From assembly GCA_033439765.1 (NCBI GenBank), contig JAULSN010000003.1:1116001-1180000 (forward strand): a stretch of 64,000 bases of DNA, given 5' to 3'. Position numbers and translations under genes: made by a program. Origin of the DNA: Lasiosphaeria ovina (lineage: Eukaryota > Ascomycota > Sordariomycetes > Sordariales > Lasiosphaeriaceae). Below, piece after piece: positions 1 to 11,005 of this stretch. The notes below the pieces were generated by a model that saw nothing but the letters and a program-made list of their open reading frames with translations, had not been told where the DNA came from and searched no databases. How positions within the stretch are numbered: position 1 is the stretch's first letter; the number at the start of each line of letters is the position of its first letter.

Positions 1-59
1 CGAGAGAACGATATACTCGCCCTAAAGTAAAAGAAATAAGGCGAGAAGCTCAGAATAGT

Positions 60-750
60 AACTAATACCTAGGAATATGTAGAGTAGCGGGTACGAGGTA
101 TATATATCGCTTTAATCTATTAACTAGAGGTAGTATTTAACCTATCGGCTATAGCGTAATATAAGGAACCTATAAAGGAAGATATCGCTAGGATAAATAA
201 GCGTATTAAATAGTAGATAGATAATATCGATAGAGGTATTAACTATACCCCTCTTAACCTATATACGGCGAGACTATTCGTCTATATAGACGGTTTATTC
301 GCTAATAATAAGGACTTGAGCTCGTAAATCGGGTATACGATCTTCCTAGCGAATAAAGAAGTAGATAAAGAAGGTTTTATTATAATAGGGAACCTAATCT
401 ACTAGTTATCGACTAAGTATAAGCGGATTACTCGTAGCGTACTCGTATAAGAGGTTTATACTATGGCCAACGGTATAGATACGGGAATCTATTTTAGCGT
501 AACGATTAATATGATCTTAACTAAGCTAGGAATCCCGAATATCCCGATAATCGTTTATACCGACTCTTTCTCCCTATATAACTATCTAGTCAAGCTGGGT
601 ACTACTAAAGAGAAGCGGCTTATAATCGATATTATAAGTATAAGGTAGTTATATAAGAAGCGAGAGATCTTCGAAGTCCGATAGATCAACGGAAGCGATA
701 ACCCGGCAGATACGATAACGAAGTCATTACCGAACCGGGCCTTATAAACC
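60..750 (+). pseudogene. Ty1/copia retrotransposon pol relic (RT-RNase H end)
   Basis: Reading one frame through stops gives the linker between reverse transcriptase and RNase H (EPIKEDIARINKRIK, near 175-215). The RNase H core follows: LFVYIDGLFANNKDLSS near 275-330, RITRSVLV near 424-447 and PIIVYTDSFSLYNYL near 550-595. The copia C-terminal signature DNPADTITKSLPNRAL lies near 695-750. Internal stops replace Gln (SS*IG, Y*LSTK, LV*EVY), that is CAG to TAG, and the DNA is AT-rich with many TA steps, as RIP would leave. The upstream gag, integrase and most of RT lie outside the window or are lost. In copia elements this enzyme region copies the RNA and removes the RNA strand. Identification is from remembered family motifs; the stops are seen directly. 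Confidence 0.85.
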
Positions 751-870
751 TTTATTAATACCAATATATTGAAGGTAGGGATCTAGGCTTTGGTAAAACG
801 GAATAAGAAGGACCGTAGCGAATAGGATTAAGATCTAGGAGGGCACATAGTTATTGGAGGAAGAAAAGAC

Positions 871-1188
871 TGCTAGTGTAGGAATTACCGATCAATCAGA
901 GTTCCTAAGGCTAATGCGGCTCGGCGGGCCGCATAGCCCTGATTGGTCAGTTAGGAAGAATAGTGGGCCCGGCTCAGGTATACGGGTCATCTGTTATGAC
1001 ACGTGACCTTAGTACGTATAGGCCATCCCTGTGTGGGTAGCCCACTTCCCTAAAACCACTAGCACCCTGTAACCTTAGTTGATAGACAACATATAGATAA
1101 ATACATATAACCACCTACCCCCAACCTTACGCTTCAGTTACTATAGTGACTATTGCGAATGACCTTGTCATTCCAACAACGTCTAACA
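871..1188 (+). repeat. Probable 3' LTR of the copia element
   Basis: About 120 bases after the pol reading frame ends, a purine-rich stretch (854-869) leads into TGCTAG, and 318 bases later the sequence CTAACA occurs. These are near-perfect inverted termini of TG...CA type (TGCTAG against TGTTAG). Position, length and termini fit the right-hand LTR of the relic upstream. No second LTR is available for comparison because the 5' end is outside the window. Confidence 0.5.
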
Positions 1189-2431
1189 ATTAAATAAATA
1201 AAATCGAGTAATTTACTTAGGTAGTATCTTAGCTTAAGGGTAAGATTTATCCATTTTTGTAAATGAGGAAGACGGGAATAGAGACTTAATAGGCGACGTA
1301 AACTGGGTTTTATATGACTTTGGGGAGAAGGGAAGAGGAGCGAAATGGGATTAGGTTAGGGTGGGGAGGGGAGGGGAGGGGAGGGGAGGTATCCCAGTTT
1401 TAGGCTACCTATATCCCAAAAACTAGGACCTCGCGAAAAGTCGCCATTCGAACGGCAAAGTACTGCCTACTCGTCTAAACCATATTTGGAGATTTCTCTG
1501 ATCATTTCCTGAGCAGCGCCTGAGTAGCGCCTGAGCAAAATGGCTAGGGGTGGTGCGGGTGACTGGGGTTGGTGAGGGCAACTTTAGGGTAAAACAACAT
1601 CCCTTGTTACGTGACCTCGGAGCTCCCCACAGAGATATTACGGGAGATGTATTGAGCTTCTCCAGTCCTTGCACTTCATAGTCAATTCTTATCCCACCAA
1701 CCTTAAACCGCTGCACTAATCACACCAAAGTTATGGGAGAGACACCAGCCTCGCTCGGTCCAAACCATTTAATTGTAATTGCTTGCTCTCGAATACAAGT
1801 AACCAGCTTGGCACTTTGTGGGTGTCCACGCCACGAGAGGCTCCCGTAATACGCTCAGCCCCAGGGTCTGTGACCAAGGGACTCATCGACCTGGTGATGA
1901 CAAAACCGCCCACCCCTCAAACCACCACAAAACGGCACCATTCCGCCCTGTATATCATTTTGACCTTACTGCCTCAGGCTGCTTTGTAGTTTTGACCAAA
2001 CGTATCATCGTTTCGAGAAGTCTATCAAATGGCAGATGGGCGGGCACCGGCCACAATTCGGGCGCCAGTGGAATTTTAGACCTTCGACTGACCGCCAGGT
2101 CATGACGCGGGATATATTCAACCACGTCATTGAAGAGGATAGGGCAAAATGCCTCATTTAGGCTCTCTATGGCAGTCCTTTGAGTTAGGTCATTGCTGCA
2201 ATCAGGGGGGAAGCCCCGGTATTGAAACGGAGGGTGTTTGTACCAGGCCACGCCAGGATATGGACCTCCACCCAAACCTCGGAAGTTTCTCTGACGAGAA
2301 CATCACAAACATAGCTAGTGGGGTGTGAGCGTGGGGGCGGCCTGTTTTCAATGCCATTAGAAATAGGTAATTAGTACGGTACCTAGGACGAGCGGGAAGC
2401 TTAGGGAAACCGGCTGAGGGACACCCATATC
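1189..2431. other. No gene seen; short GGGGA repeat
   Basis: I find no reading frame with recognisable protein features. At about 1351-1389 there are two telomere-like units (TTAGG, TTAGGG) followed by five GGGGA-type repeats able to form a G-quadruplex. A small imperfect tandem repeat of a GCGCCTGAG unit lies near 1511-1536. The 95-106 codon open frames on both strands between 1818 and 2275 overlap each other and look accidental. Confidence 0.4.
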
Positions 2432-2725
2432 TTACTTAAGTCTTGTCGTGATTCCATGCTTCGGGAACTCGGCATCCAGATTCCTATCTCTCTGCTGCAA
2501 ATCCCTGAATAGACAGTTTGTTTGAAAACTAGCGTATTTGGGAATTGTTTTGGAAGGTTTTTGCAAACGCACAATGTTAGCCATCTCACCGTCGATACAA
2601 CACTTCAACCCAATGGTCTCAAGGATAGTCAAGACGATACGGACAGCTTCTAGTAAATCGTCAATCGTTGCGCTCAATGTATTGGAATTCAAGTGGTTAT
2701 TGGACATGATGATTACGTGATGCAA
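2432..2725 (-). pseudogene. Possible fragment of a nucleotidyltransferase-like fungal protein
   Basis: The first half of this open frame reads like the start of a fungal family related to nucleotidyltransferases: an acidic helix, then ILETIGLKCCIDGEMANIV, where family members have GLxCCxVGG followed by a hydrophobic strand. After that the sequence loses resemblance and stops after 97 codons, so at best this is a 5' fragment. The glycine-rich VGG element is changed to DGE. The assignment rests on one short motif recalled from memory and is weak. Confidence 0.22.
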
Positions 2726-4876
2726 GTTTTGAGAGTGAGAGAATGGGTTTCCAAATGTAAATAAAATATCAGTGAGCGTGCGCTAGGAAGGAGAGCCCGA
2801 GAATGCGAAAATCTCGTCGAGCTTTATAGCGAGCGAGGGAAGGCCGAACCAGACTTGTCTCGTTTGCAATGTCTTCGCCCATATTTTCCATCCGCCGAAA
2901 CATGGGATGTTGCATTACTGAGCCGGCTAGAACGCGGGCCACCGCGGTCTGGCCAGAAGTTCCGAAACACGGGCGCGCGAAGCCCAGGGATAGCCCCGCC
3001 CCACCAGTCAAACACCGACAGATTCACCGTCGGGGTTTCGCAATGTCCGCCAATACCCTCGCCTCCCAAACGCCTCACCAAGCAAAAGCTTAGACTGGCC
3101 GGCCACATTAGGAACTCAACGGAGAGAGTCAATCAAGCACGAATTATATTGGAGCTTGCAGAGGTGCCAACTTTTGCCCTTAGCTTAGCTAGCCGACGGC
3201 CGTTGTTTTCTAATTACTTCAAACACCGAAGGTATGCCGTAAATTACCGCCCGGGGCTCTTAAAGGTTGTGACGGCGGGGCACACAACACCATACTACCG
3301 CTACGTTACACCTTTTAAAAGGATGCTAGAATTGCAAGCTACTAAGCTGCAATCCTAGAGTAGGTTATAGTATGGTCACGCACCCGTAGGCCTGCTCACA
3401 GTGCCTACGGTACCGTGCCGTGACATCTATCTCCTATAGCTAATTTCGAAGACTCTGGTGAAGTGATCCTAAGCGATACTATGAAATATACTAGGCTTTT
3501 ATTAGTAGGATATTTTATTACTAATAATTACCAAAGTACGAATATTAATAGCTAGATAACGAGAATATAAGTATAAGACGGAAGTCGAAAGGGAGATGAA
3601 GAAGGTTAGACTTTGATTATAAAATGGAGACGAGGTCCGTTGCGTAAAGGGGGGGGGGGGGGGGGGCAGAACCGAGCCCGCCGCCCGAGATATTGGACGG
3701 CCAAATCGGGCAGAAGCCGGGCCTGAATCATGAATCATCGTCTCAAGATAGGGCGGCGGCCTTAGGCGAGCGTTTCATCAGGACGGTGTTGGCCGAGCGA
3801 TTGTTGGGCTGGTACGGAATATTGCCTCAGCCTTAGCGCGGCGAACCTTGGCCGGCGGCGATTGGGGGACGTTGAGTCCCGCATAGGCCCAGAAAAGGTT
3901 CTGACGACTAGCAAACACTCAGAAGCCAAATGCATGTAAAGCAGTCAAGAATGAGGGTATTCGCAGTGTGTGTATTAATTGATGTAAGGAAGAAGAAAAG
4001 GCATGCGCCCGCAGGTCGGGGACCTGTGTTGATCCTGTAGAACAGGTAGTCTAATCAGGTGCCCTGCCCGGGCCCCCTTAGACCATGCCGAAAACAGTAT
4101 GGTCTTTCTGACACAAACCCTGACGGGAGTCCGAGGGCCGGTTCTTGGTTGGCCGCTGCAGCCTGCTTAATTGACCCTGAAGGCGCAAATACCACTCACA
4201 TCTCGACCCTTACCTCCCCTTAGAAGGACACAAGATGCAAGTGCTTAGCTGAGAGAATAGTTGAAATTTACTTGGGCCGGTTGCAAATGATTCATCGGGA
4301 TAAAAAACTCTAATTTTCACGTGGTATAATTACAGCCCCATTTCCATCACGAACCACTCTGCGGTCCGGACTGCTGGGTGATACTGATTATGTGCGAGAA
4401 AAAACGGCCATTTGAGAATTGGGATTGAAACTGAAATTTATCGCAGTCCCACCGTCGCACAACGCCAACCTAGAACCAACGTCATGAAAACAAAACCGCA
4501 ACCTGCAAATCAACCCACATCGCGATTGGGTGTATCCGATTAATAGTGGGTCTATGACCCGGGGCAAAAAAAGTCGCTCACTCCGATAACTAAGATCGCG
4601 ATTATCGGCTTATCTAAGGGAGAGCGGACGGGATCCCGAGTTTTCCGATATCTATGGCCGTATGTACTAAGTTAAGGGAGAAGAGTTGTTTATATACCCA
4701 AAAGCACGCGCGAAGAATTGACGCTCAACTCGCTGCTCGCGGCCTCCCGCCACCTCCACTCCAACTAAAAAAAGGGAAAAAAAAGGAATTTGGAACCTAC
4801 TATAGCACTTCTAGGACGTCAAATCGCCGTTCTACAAAATATCGTCGACCAGCCCCCAGCCGCCGCCGTCCAGCAC
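2726..4876. other. Sparse region without a supported gene; 18-bp poly-G tract
   Basis: Open frames here (for example 2855-3358 on the plus strand) are low complexity, overlap in several frames and show no family motif. An uninterrupted run of 18 G lies at 3649-3666. Around 4578-4625 an imperfect inverted repeat (CGCTCACTCC-GATAA against TTATCTAAGGGAGAGCG) may be the end of a small transposon, but no partner terminus was found. The rest shows nothing I can name. Confidence 0.35.
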
Positions 4877-5971
4877 CTACCAGTACACCCAGGCCGTCGG
4901 CTTGAGCCACCGGAAGTCGAGCAGCAGGTTGCTGGCCAGCCGCTGGCCCGTGGCGTCGCCCTCACCGTACTCGCTGTTCCACAGCTTCTTGCCCGCGGCC
5001 GGTGAACTGCCGATAACGAACTCGATATCCATTGCATCAATCTTGGTATGCCAGTGGAGAACCGCAAGGGTATGAGACATTCCTATAATCAACTCCGACG
5101 GATTGATTTCAAGCTCCTTGATCTCATTCGCGTGAAGCTTGAAGTTACGAAGGGTAAAGAAATGTCCACCGGTCCCGTATTTGACACGGCCTAGACAGGG
5201 ACGGACAAGACAGTCTTTATTGGAGTCACTGTCCTTGATGGTTTGCCGTGCTTTCTGAGGACAGAATTTATCCACCAGTGCATGTCGAATCGGTCGCGGA
5301 AGGGGGAAAATCCGCTCCATGCAAAGAGTGTGGCGAGCAAGTCGAGGATAGTGAGGCAAGTATGGAAAACGCTCGAGATTATCGCTCCAGAAGGATTCAG
5401 TATCTGGAGTTGCGTACCAAAAGCAACGCGGAATCTCGACCTGATCTGGTATATACGGCAAAGACTTGAAGCTGTGGTAGACACGTAGATGCTTCGTATA
5501 GTTGTTCCACAGCTTCTCGAGCTGTCCAGACACCGGAAGTTTGTAGACAAAAATATTCCCAGGATGCTCAAAGATCTTGCCAATCGATCCGGTCCCAATC
5601 TCGCGAAATATCGCGTCCGTTCCAATTGCAGCTTACTGCTTCTGCGCAAAAGAGGAGCTGGTGGTCACGACAGACTTTATTGATAGCATTCGCTTGAGAA
5701 GGGACTCAGGCGACTCAGCCTCGGCTTCTGCCTCTAGACGCTCGCCCAGTGTCAAATTTTCCACGATTGCCTCCTTCAATGAGACATCCATGGACGAAGC
5801 TATCGATTGGTCAGTTGTGGCGCCGAGACGACGCGATAATCTTCCGATATCAGAGCTCATTATGGGCTCCGCAATCATATATCCATCGCTCCGTAGTAGC
5901 TTGGACGACTCTGCCTCATCGCCTTTACTAGCAATAACCACCACGGGTGGTTGTTTGGGTTTGTCAGACAT
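4877..5971 (-). pseudogene. DUF3669-domain protein, one internal stop and shortened C-terminus
   Basis: One reading frame runs from ATG at 5971 to 4877 and is interrupted only by TAA at 5633-5635. The first 112 residues are acidic and end in SSSFAQKQ. After the stop comes the glycine-rich, kinase-like strand IGTGSIGKIFEHPG, then KLWNNYTKHLR, RPIRHALVDKFCP and RPCLGR. The conserved DUF3669 tail FTLRNFKLHANEIKEL and HTKIDAMDIEFVIGS follows. The family is of unknown biochemical role in ascomycetes. The stop is where related proteins have Gln, so CAA to TAA is likely. Beyond EFVIGS the conserved LWxLDFNxC end is not readable and the frame closes with unrelated residues. The TAA overlaps GTAAGC, so a very small intron cannot be excluded, but no good acceptor follows. 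The start was chosen because it is the only in-frame ATG before the conserved part. Confidence 0.7.
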
Positions 5972-6952
5972 TGAAGTTTGCTTTCGGATCTTGGTTGAGT
6001 TTGGATGTATTGATTAGATGGCAGTGAGGTACCTTAAGTCGCGATCTGTAATAAGAAACAATCGGAAAGGAGAATTTAAGAAACGTGCGAAGTATTTCCT
6101 ACTGCCAGCTTTTGGTAAACTAACTTCATTTTTATCCATCGGCGATTCCAAAGATAGAAGGAACATCTTCATCCAGCAAGTATTTTGTCCACCAATTACA
6201 ACGGTTAGCGAGATCCCCACTAGGGTCCTGAAACTTTTTCAGCTAATAAAATACACATACTCAGATAGGGGTGGGTCTATTACGTTACTATTCCGACTTA
6301 GCTCAACTTTAGAGTTTTTGAAGAGCTTTGATATACGCACCACCATTTTTTTTCGCACCTACCTAGGGATCTTGGCAGTTGCTAGCAGTTGGGATTCGCA
6401 GAGCCTTGAGATACGCAGAGCCTATTTTAGGCTGGCAAAGTTATGAAATACCATCTTCCAGCTCATGCGCTTCCTATATGCCGCCCGGGTTAACAGCGTC
6501 GAGCCCCGACAAGCCGAAGCCGGCCACAAGCTACAACAGGGGGGCTAACCTGCACATCCCATTTTGGAGGGCAGTTAACGAGCTTACTTTAGTTTTATTT
6601 GCGGGCGTTTATTACCTTATATAGCCTGGAAGTACTATAAACCACTTTTATTAGTGTACTCGAATTCTTATTCGTTAACGAAAAAATTAATACATTCCGC
6701 AACTAAAGAGATTTAGACTTGAGGTACTTATTTTTACCGAAGCCACTAAATAAAATTTTCAATGACTGGCTGGAACTAACTGGATAATATATAAATAGGG
6801 GCGGGCGATTCCGTCTCTTCTTTTCTTCATCATACTTAACACCTAATAATTACCCTCCTACTCTTTACGCGGAACTTATCGAATTCGTAATACCACACCA
6901 ACTTATATTCAATATAGGCAGCCATATTAAGCAGATCACGTCTATAAGATAT
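5972..6952. other. Intergenic, no gene seen
   Basis: A 142-codon frame at 6018-6446 has no family resemblance and a composition typical of AT-rich non-coding DNA. The last 300 bases are AT-rich and end at the left edge of the dispersed repeat. I could not read the missing N-terminus of the downstream Tc1-like transposase here in any frame. Confidence 0.35.
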
Positions 6953-7050
6953 TGTTAAACTGCGTACCTGTATAGGCCTGAACTCAGCACCTATACAGGG
7001 TGCGCAATGCTCACAGGCGTAGCGGAAGCGGTAGCGAAGTCAGGGAGCCA

Positions 7051-7206
7051 AGTGCAGGGTAGGTCGATCAAGTGCAGAGTAGGTCGATCAAGTGCAGGGT
7101 AGGTCGATCAAGTGCAGGGTAGGTCGATCAAGTGCAGAGTAGGTCGATCAAGTGCAGGGTAGGTCGATCAAGTGCAGGGTAGGTCGATCAAGTGCAGGGT
7201 AGGTCG
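7051..7206 (+). repeat. 20-bp tandem repeat, eight units
   Basis: The unit AGTGCAGGGTAGGTCGATCA occurs at 7051, 7071, 7091, 7111, 7131, 7151, 7171 and 7191. The last is cut after AGGTCG and two carry GAG instead of GGG. The equivalent place holds about two units in the copy at 17127-17894 and one in the copy at 56309-56973, so unit number differs between copies of the same repeat. Confidence 0.95.
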
Positions 7207-7391
7207 TAGGGAACTGTGCCCTACGGTCCGATACAACAGTGCTTCTGCAAGGCACTGAGGGAAGCGAGCTAACTGCCACAGGTCTGTAGAACTCTGCTAC
7301 AGGCCTGCCACTTAGACTGTGAGGACTCTGCTCAGCAGTCTACCTCGTAGGCTATAGGGGACTCTGCCCTATGGCTAAGGTCTTCGGGACC
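7206..7391 (+). other. Array of short hairpins with a shared loop motif
   Basis: Four hairpins have different stems but 7-base loops fitting RACTSTG. They are GTAGGG-aactgtg-CCCTAC (7206-7224), GGTCTGTAG-aactctg-CTACAGGCC (near 7281-7305), AGACTGTGAG-gactctg-CTCAGCAGTCT (7314-7341) and GGCTATAGGG-gactctg-CCCTATGGCT (near 7350-7376). A further stem-loop CAGTGC...GCACTG lies at 7237-7257, and GGTC-ttcgg-GACC at 7379-7391. The same order is present in the copies at 17127-17894 and 56309-56973. In the last of these the fourth stem is GGCTGCAGGG/CCCTGCAGCC, where two base pairs have changed on both sides. This suggests selection for pairing or a folded transcript; the function is unknown. Confidence 0.75.
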
Positions 7392-7785
7392 AACTGTAAG
7401 TGCTGAAGAAGACGAAGAGGAGTTGTATTATATAAGGTATATAGTACAAAGAGTGGTGAGTGCGTTGCTTGCTTGCTTGCTTGCTTGCTTCAGAAAGGAA
7501 ATCTATCTAAGGAAAGGAACAGGTCTATATAGACCTAAGGTAGGCCCTCTAGAAGGTTCTAGGGGCCCACAGGCCGCGTAAGCACCTTGTGGACTACGGT
7601 ACGCCTAGACCTGTAAAAGGTTCGAGAGGGTGCTATGGGGCCAACTAAACAATCTCGGTATAGCGCCTTCAGCACCCCTACAACGACTACAACGCTCACA
7701 ACACTAACACAGCTACTGTGGTGCCCTATAGCCCAGGGCCCTATAGGGACCTTATTGCCCCAGTAACTAGCCATACTTTAACAGT

Positions 7786-8613
7786 TACATTCGAAAAGAC
7801 CCAAAAATCAAGTGGAAAACCCTCCGCCGTTTCCTACGCCAAGATGGCGTAGATATCTCCATTACAGGCCTCAGGCTCCTCATCAAGGACTCGGGAGTAG
7901 GCCACTGGCGGTCTGCAGAGAGGCCAAAGCTCACTGAAGCATCTGCACGAAGTCGTATGGCCCACTGCCTTACCTGGAGGTCGCAGGAGGACGAGTTAGT
8001 CCGGGCTATATATACCGACGAATGCTCTATTCAGAACGACTCCGATAAAGGCTCCGGGTGGGTGTTCAGGTTCGGCCACGAGAAGTTCAACCGTTCATTC
8101 GTCAATCAGACTCAACAGGCCGCCGCTTTCGGGTCCATAGTATAGGCAGGAGTCTGGGAAACCGGCCGCACAGAGCTCATCTTCTTCGAGAGGGACCCTG
8201 ACTCTCCTCGAGGCGGGTATAGCTCATTGAGCTACATCTGGGCACTAGAGGAAGGCCTCCTTCCTGCGTTACAGTCAGGCGCGGCCACAGGGAGGTTATT
8301 CCAGCAAGATAACGCATCTATCCACACTTCTAGGGACTCTAAAGCATACCTCTCGGGGCACGGGATCGAGCCGATCGATTGGCATCCTTATAGCCCGGAT
8401 TTGAACCCAATTGAGCACGTTTGGAAGCGTTTGGAGGACCTGGTATATGAAATACACCCTGAATTTGAGGACCTAAAGGACAATGAGGCTGACAGGGCAC
8501 TCGCCATTGTGTGGATTAAGGAGGCGTAGGCAGCCATAGATCAAGGCTTTATTCGGGACCTTTTGCAGTCAGTGCCGCGCCGACGGCTTGCAGTGCGCCA
8601 GGCACGCGGTTAG
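7786..8613 (+). pseudogene. Tc1/mariner-type transposase, N-terminus missing
   Basis: The frame opens directly at the right edge of repeat copy A with YIRKDPKIKWKTLRRFL and continues GHWRSAERPKLTEASARSRM. All three acidic catalytic positions of the DDE_3 class are visible: the first Asp in IYTDECSIQ, the second in FQQDNASIHTS, and the third in HPYSPDLNPIEHVWKRL. The N-terminal helix-turn-helix half is absent; the repeat sits where it should be. TAG codons at 8143-8145 and 8527-8529 interrupt the frame, and the natural stop is at 8611-8613. The enzyme would cut and paste its own element, but this copy cannot make a full protein. No terminal inverted repeats were found on either side. Confidence 0.85.
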
Positions 8614-10854
8614 TATACGAAATATTGAAGCCCAGCCTTTGAGCTCCATTTTCATGTAATTCTCATTTTCTTAGCTAGTAAACTGAGTACGCAATCGATT
8701 GTTGAAGATTGGTGGTCAATTTGGTAAAGTTGGTTGGGTGGCCTATACACACAAACTTTTTCAATGGGGGTGTAGCAGGCGTAAGCACCGTAACGTTGAG
8801 CTTCCTGTGTACGGCCACTACACTTTTCGTAGAGAGGGGTCGGCTGGCTTACCATCGCAGCGTACCGTGGTCGACCCGCCTTCGCAACCGCCGCAAGCCG
8901 CACGTCTCGGTGCTCCGTATCGGATTAGCCGTCTCGTTGTACGCCTTGGCCGTCAACCTTGGCCATGACCCTACTCATCCGGAAGGCCGCCGCCCTGCCG
9001 GTCATCCACCTTTCGGTAAAGAGAGCGAACGTGGCGGAGAAGCCCAAGTCCACGAGCCTTCCTTCCCGAAGTTGACCGCATCCACATCGTGACAGGCCGC
9101 GAGGAGGTCGGTTGCGGACCGGGTGGGCAGGGCGCCGGCTTGCTAGGTGACACCCCTCTCCGTTCCAAACCCCTCTTCCCCGGGACGGGCAGAAGGGAGA
9201 TGTACGCGTCGAGATCGACTGCTTTCAGCCTCACCGTTCAGGCCGTCGGGCGGAAGACAGCGTCGCTGTCGACGGCGGGACGATGTGGAGAAGGTCGCAG
9301 GCGGGCTTGACCTACTACTGCTTGCCGGAGATGGCGCGCAACTGATCGGGCGCGTAGGGACTGAACAAGAGGTGAGCTTTCTGGCATCGGGCTCGGCGGG
9401 ACGGAAGTTGGTGGGGATGAGCTGGCTGCCTCGGGGGGATGAAGTACGGCCATCCAGTCGAGGTTGATGAGGATGGCAAAGGTGAGCGTCTCGTCGTCAA
9501 CGTCCTGAGGCGGCGGGCGCCTTGTCAACAGGTATTCTGCTTTGAGTTGATCATCTTCCAGTTTCTCGTGGGCCTTCGTCACTTCCTCCGGCGGCACAAC
9601 TTCCTCCTCGCCGGTTTTGTTTTACGGCCCCTTGGCACAGCCCACCGAAGCCCTCGCTCGTCGAAAGAGGGGGGAGGAAGAAGGGACGCATTCCAGTCAC
9701 CATGATCATATCTCGTCAGGTTACCGAACATGCACTGGCCGTCGCGCAGCCGCTGGTCGAGCAAGAGGGGGTGGTGTCGAATTCGCGCGGTATTGAACTC
9801 GCCTCTCCTCTTCGCCGCCCATAGTTTCCGACTCGACCGTCTCGCCACACCCTGCGTCAGCATTTACAGCCTCCTTACGAATATGTGCGCGAGCTAGTCC
9901 AGCGAGCTGGTTCGGCGCTTCGCTGTGACAACCACCCGGCTGGCTTCGACCTTCAGCTGCCTTCATGCCTGGCACCGACACGTCCGCAGACGGTTGGACA
10001 CCATCAATCGCCCCCCTCCCGGAGCTGGTCGACACTATCATGTTCACCGAACCTCACCATCGTGCATCGCCCTGCCAAGCACTTGTACAGTTCTGGCATG
10101 CCCCATAGCCACTGCTGTGCGTAACGGTGGCAGCAGTAACCAATGCGTCGATAACATCGGTGGGCACGTCTTCTTTCTCCATGTTGGATTATTGAGGCGG
10201 GTGCCGAATTCGGGGCCCAGAAGCTGTGGAGCTGTCTTCCCTCGACAGCCTCGAACTTGTCTTTCTCCCGCAAGCGGTCACCCGATTTATCTTCCTGAGG
10301 CCCGGTTCTCGTCTCTTGCTTGTGCCAAGTTTAGTCCCGGAGAGTTCCATCCATCCTTGACACTTGACAGTGCGCCCTCCCGAGCCTGTGCCCTTACCAC
10401 CTTCGAGACTCATTGGTAGATAAAGAAGCGCGACGCTGAGCTTCAGCGCCCCGCGCCACAAAATAAGGACTTATATGTGGGTAGCGCCAAATAATGGTTT
10501 GGAGCAGCTGAAAAGTCCCCTGCGTCGGGCGTCAACGCCGTAGCCGGGCGCGCGACGTTTCAGACTGGAGGTTGTCGTTTGCCAGGCGGCTCGGCTATCT
10601 GGGAATTCCACGCACTACTGCGATGGAGATGTTTTACATCGGAAGGTAGCGCGGGGGGAGTGCGGTTGAGGCCAGGACGGGGGAGCTTAGCGCGAACTAT
10701 GCTGGGGGTGTGCAGGGGATGGCGGCGAAGCTCTCATCTCATTATCAACCATCGTATTAACGGCATCGAATATGTCGCCCATGTCACTCCAATCGAGGGA
10801 AGAAAAGTGGAAAAAAGAAAACGCTTATTATTACGCTTATTTAAATAAAAATAA
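8614..10854. other. GC-rich region without a recognised gene
   Basis: From 8810 to 10470 the DNA becomes GC-rich and carries many overlapping open frames of 60-164 codons on both strands. None shows a family motif, signal peptide or clear splice pattern. One minus-strand piece (near 10220-10270) reads EKDKFEAVEGRQL, vaguely like the start of some retrotransposon gag proteins, but it cannot be followed in any frame. The stretch 10800-10855 is AT-rich and may hold the 3' flank of the next minus-strand gene. Confidence 0.3.
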
Positions 10855-10974
10855 TTACCCCCAGGGTTGGAGAGGGGTCAGGCCCCTCCCGGCCGCCCCA
10901 GTGGCCGGCGTCCCTCCGGGCACCGCCACCTTGGGCGCCACCGTCATCGCCCCCACCGCCGTCGCCGCCCCCGT

Positions 10975-11005
<31 letters not shown>

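Larger units (their letters stand above)
6953..7783 (+). repeat. Dispersed hairpin repeat, copy A (full length, 831 bp)
   Basis: This is the longest of four related copies in the window (others: 16756-17126 minus, 17127-17894 minus, 56309-56973 plus). It begins TGTTAAAC and ends CTTTAACA, so it has TG...CA ends and a 7-bp terminal inverted repeat. Order inside: conserved left end, eight 20-bp tandem units (7051-7206), an array of hairpins (7206-7391), a TATATAAG motif near 7433, a GCTT tetranucleotide run (near 7468-7491), then palindromic segments such as GGTCTATATAGACC near 7530. No open frame is shared by the copies. TG...CA ends and an internal TATA box favour a solo LTR; the absence of a visible 5-bp target duplication leaves a non-autonomous DNA element possible. 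Confidence 0.8.

Noticed and set aside
2855..3358. 167-codon plus-strand frame
   Set aside because: Overlaps three other frames, no domain and no promoter-like leader; probably accidental.
7051..7206. Regular 20-bp array resembling CRISPR spacing
   Set aside because: The units are contiguous with no spacers and the genome is eukaryotic; it is a minisatellite inside a dispersed repeat.
9238..10273. Series of minus-strand frames possibly forming a retrotransposon gag gene
   Set aside because: Only one short segment resembles gag and it cannot be continued in any frame; no LTR or pol nearby.
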